64,000 bases of DNA from Charina bottae. Taxonomy: Eukaryota; Chordata; Lepidosauria; Squamata; Charinaidae. Position numbers and translations under genes: made by a program. The stretch lies in NCBI GenBank assembly GCA_023362775.1, contig JALMGJ010000006.1:12170501-12234500 (forward strand), written 5' to 3'. Positions within the stretch are counted from its first letter, which is position 1; the number at the start of each line of letters is the position of its first letter. Below are positions 63,986-64,000 of the stretch, piece by piece. The notes below the pieces were generated by a model. The model saw nothing but the letters and a program-made list of their open reading frames with translations. It ran no database searches and had not been told where the DNA came from.

Positions 63986-64000
63986 AGGTTCTTCACACCT

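Noticed and set aside
1..64000. CRISPR array, operon or prokaryotic defence system
   Set aside because: Intron-containing vertebrate genes and eukaryotic transposons throughout; the tandem arrays lack spacer structure.

Overview
The window is vertebrate nuclear DNA and almost certainly comes from a squamate reptile (snake or lizard). It carries genes split by GT-AG introns. Its repeats are a Bov-B LINE, tRNA-derived SINEs with a Bov-B-like tail, 5S-rRNA-derived SINEs, L2-type LINEs, Penelope-like elements (PLEs) with a GIY-YIG endonuclease, and many hAT-type MITEs. No bacterial, viral or CRISPR feature was seen.

Two genes of the organic anion transporter family SLCO1 (OATP1) lie head to tail on the plus strand. 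Gene 1 (coding exons from 4494 to 30624, 14 exons, about 682 residues, open reading frame and phases intact) most resembles SLCO1A2. Gene 2 (49083 to beyond 62942, first 7 coding exons, about 331 residues) is a second SLCO1 paralogue, closer to the 1B/1C types, and runs off the right edge. Both should be 12-pass plasma-membrane carriers of bile salts, steroid conjugates, thyroid hormones and other organic anions; the exact substrates cannot be read from the sequence.

Layout. 1-4.4 kb: 5S-SINEs, simple repeats and a Bov-B tail. 4.5-30.6 kb: gene 1, with introns full of transposons (hAT MITEs, an L2 copy at 8.6-10.2 kb, SINEs, an L1-like insertion at 17.4 kb, PLEs at 23.8, 27.4-29.2 and 29.7-30.4 kb). 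30.6-49.1 kb: intergenic, with a 56-bp minisatellite inside a hAT element, a 102-bp tandem array derived from a SINE, a reversed L2 5' half, a CpG-rich hAT element at 45.4-46.2 kb and an L2 copy with a long open RT frame at 46.9-48.4 kb. 49.1-64 kb: 5' half of gene 2, with a 2.3-kb complex hAT-like element, PLEs, another L2 copy and SINEs in its introns.

The most notable observation is a PLE insertion whose 15-bp target duplication includes the intron/exon junction of the last exon of gene 1. There are now two identical splice-acceptor sequences 686 bp apart, and the downstream one uses transposon sequence as its pyrimidine tract. Other points of interest are several hammerhead-ribozyme-like motifs inside the PLEs, an 893-bp inverted repeat with target duplications, a triplicated exon-1/splice-donor block in gene 2, a nine-fold B-box array between the two genes, and CCAAT/GC-box arrays shared by two unrelated hAT elements. 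All coordinates were read by eye; gene assignments rest on remembered family sequences, not on a search.
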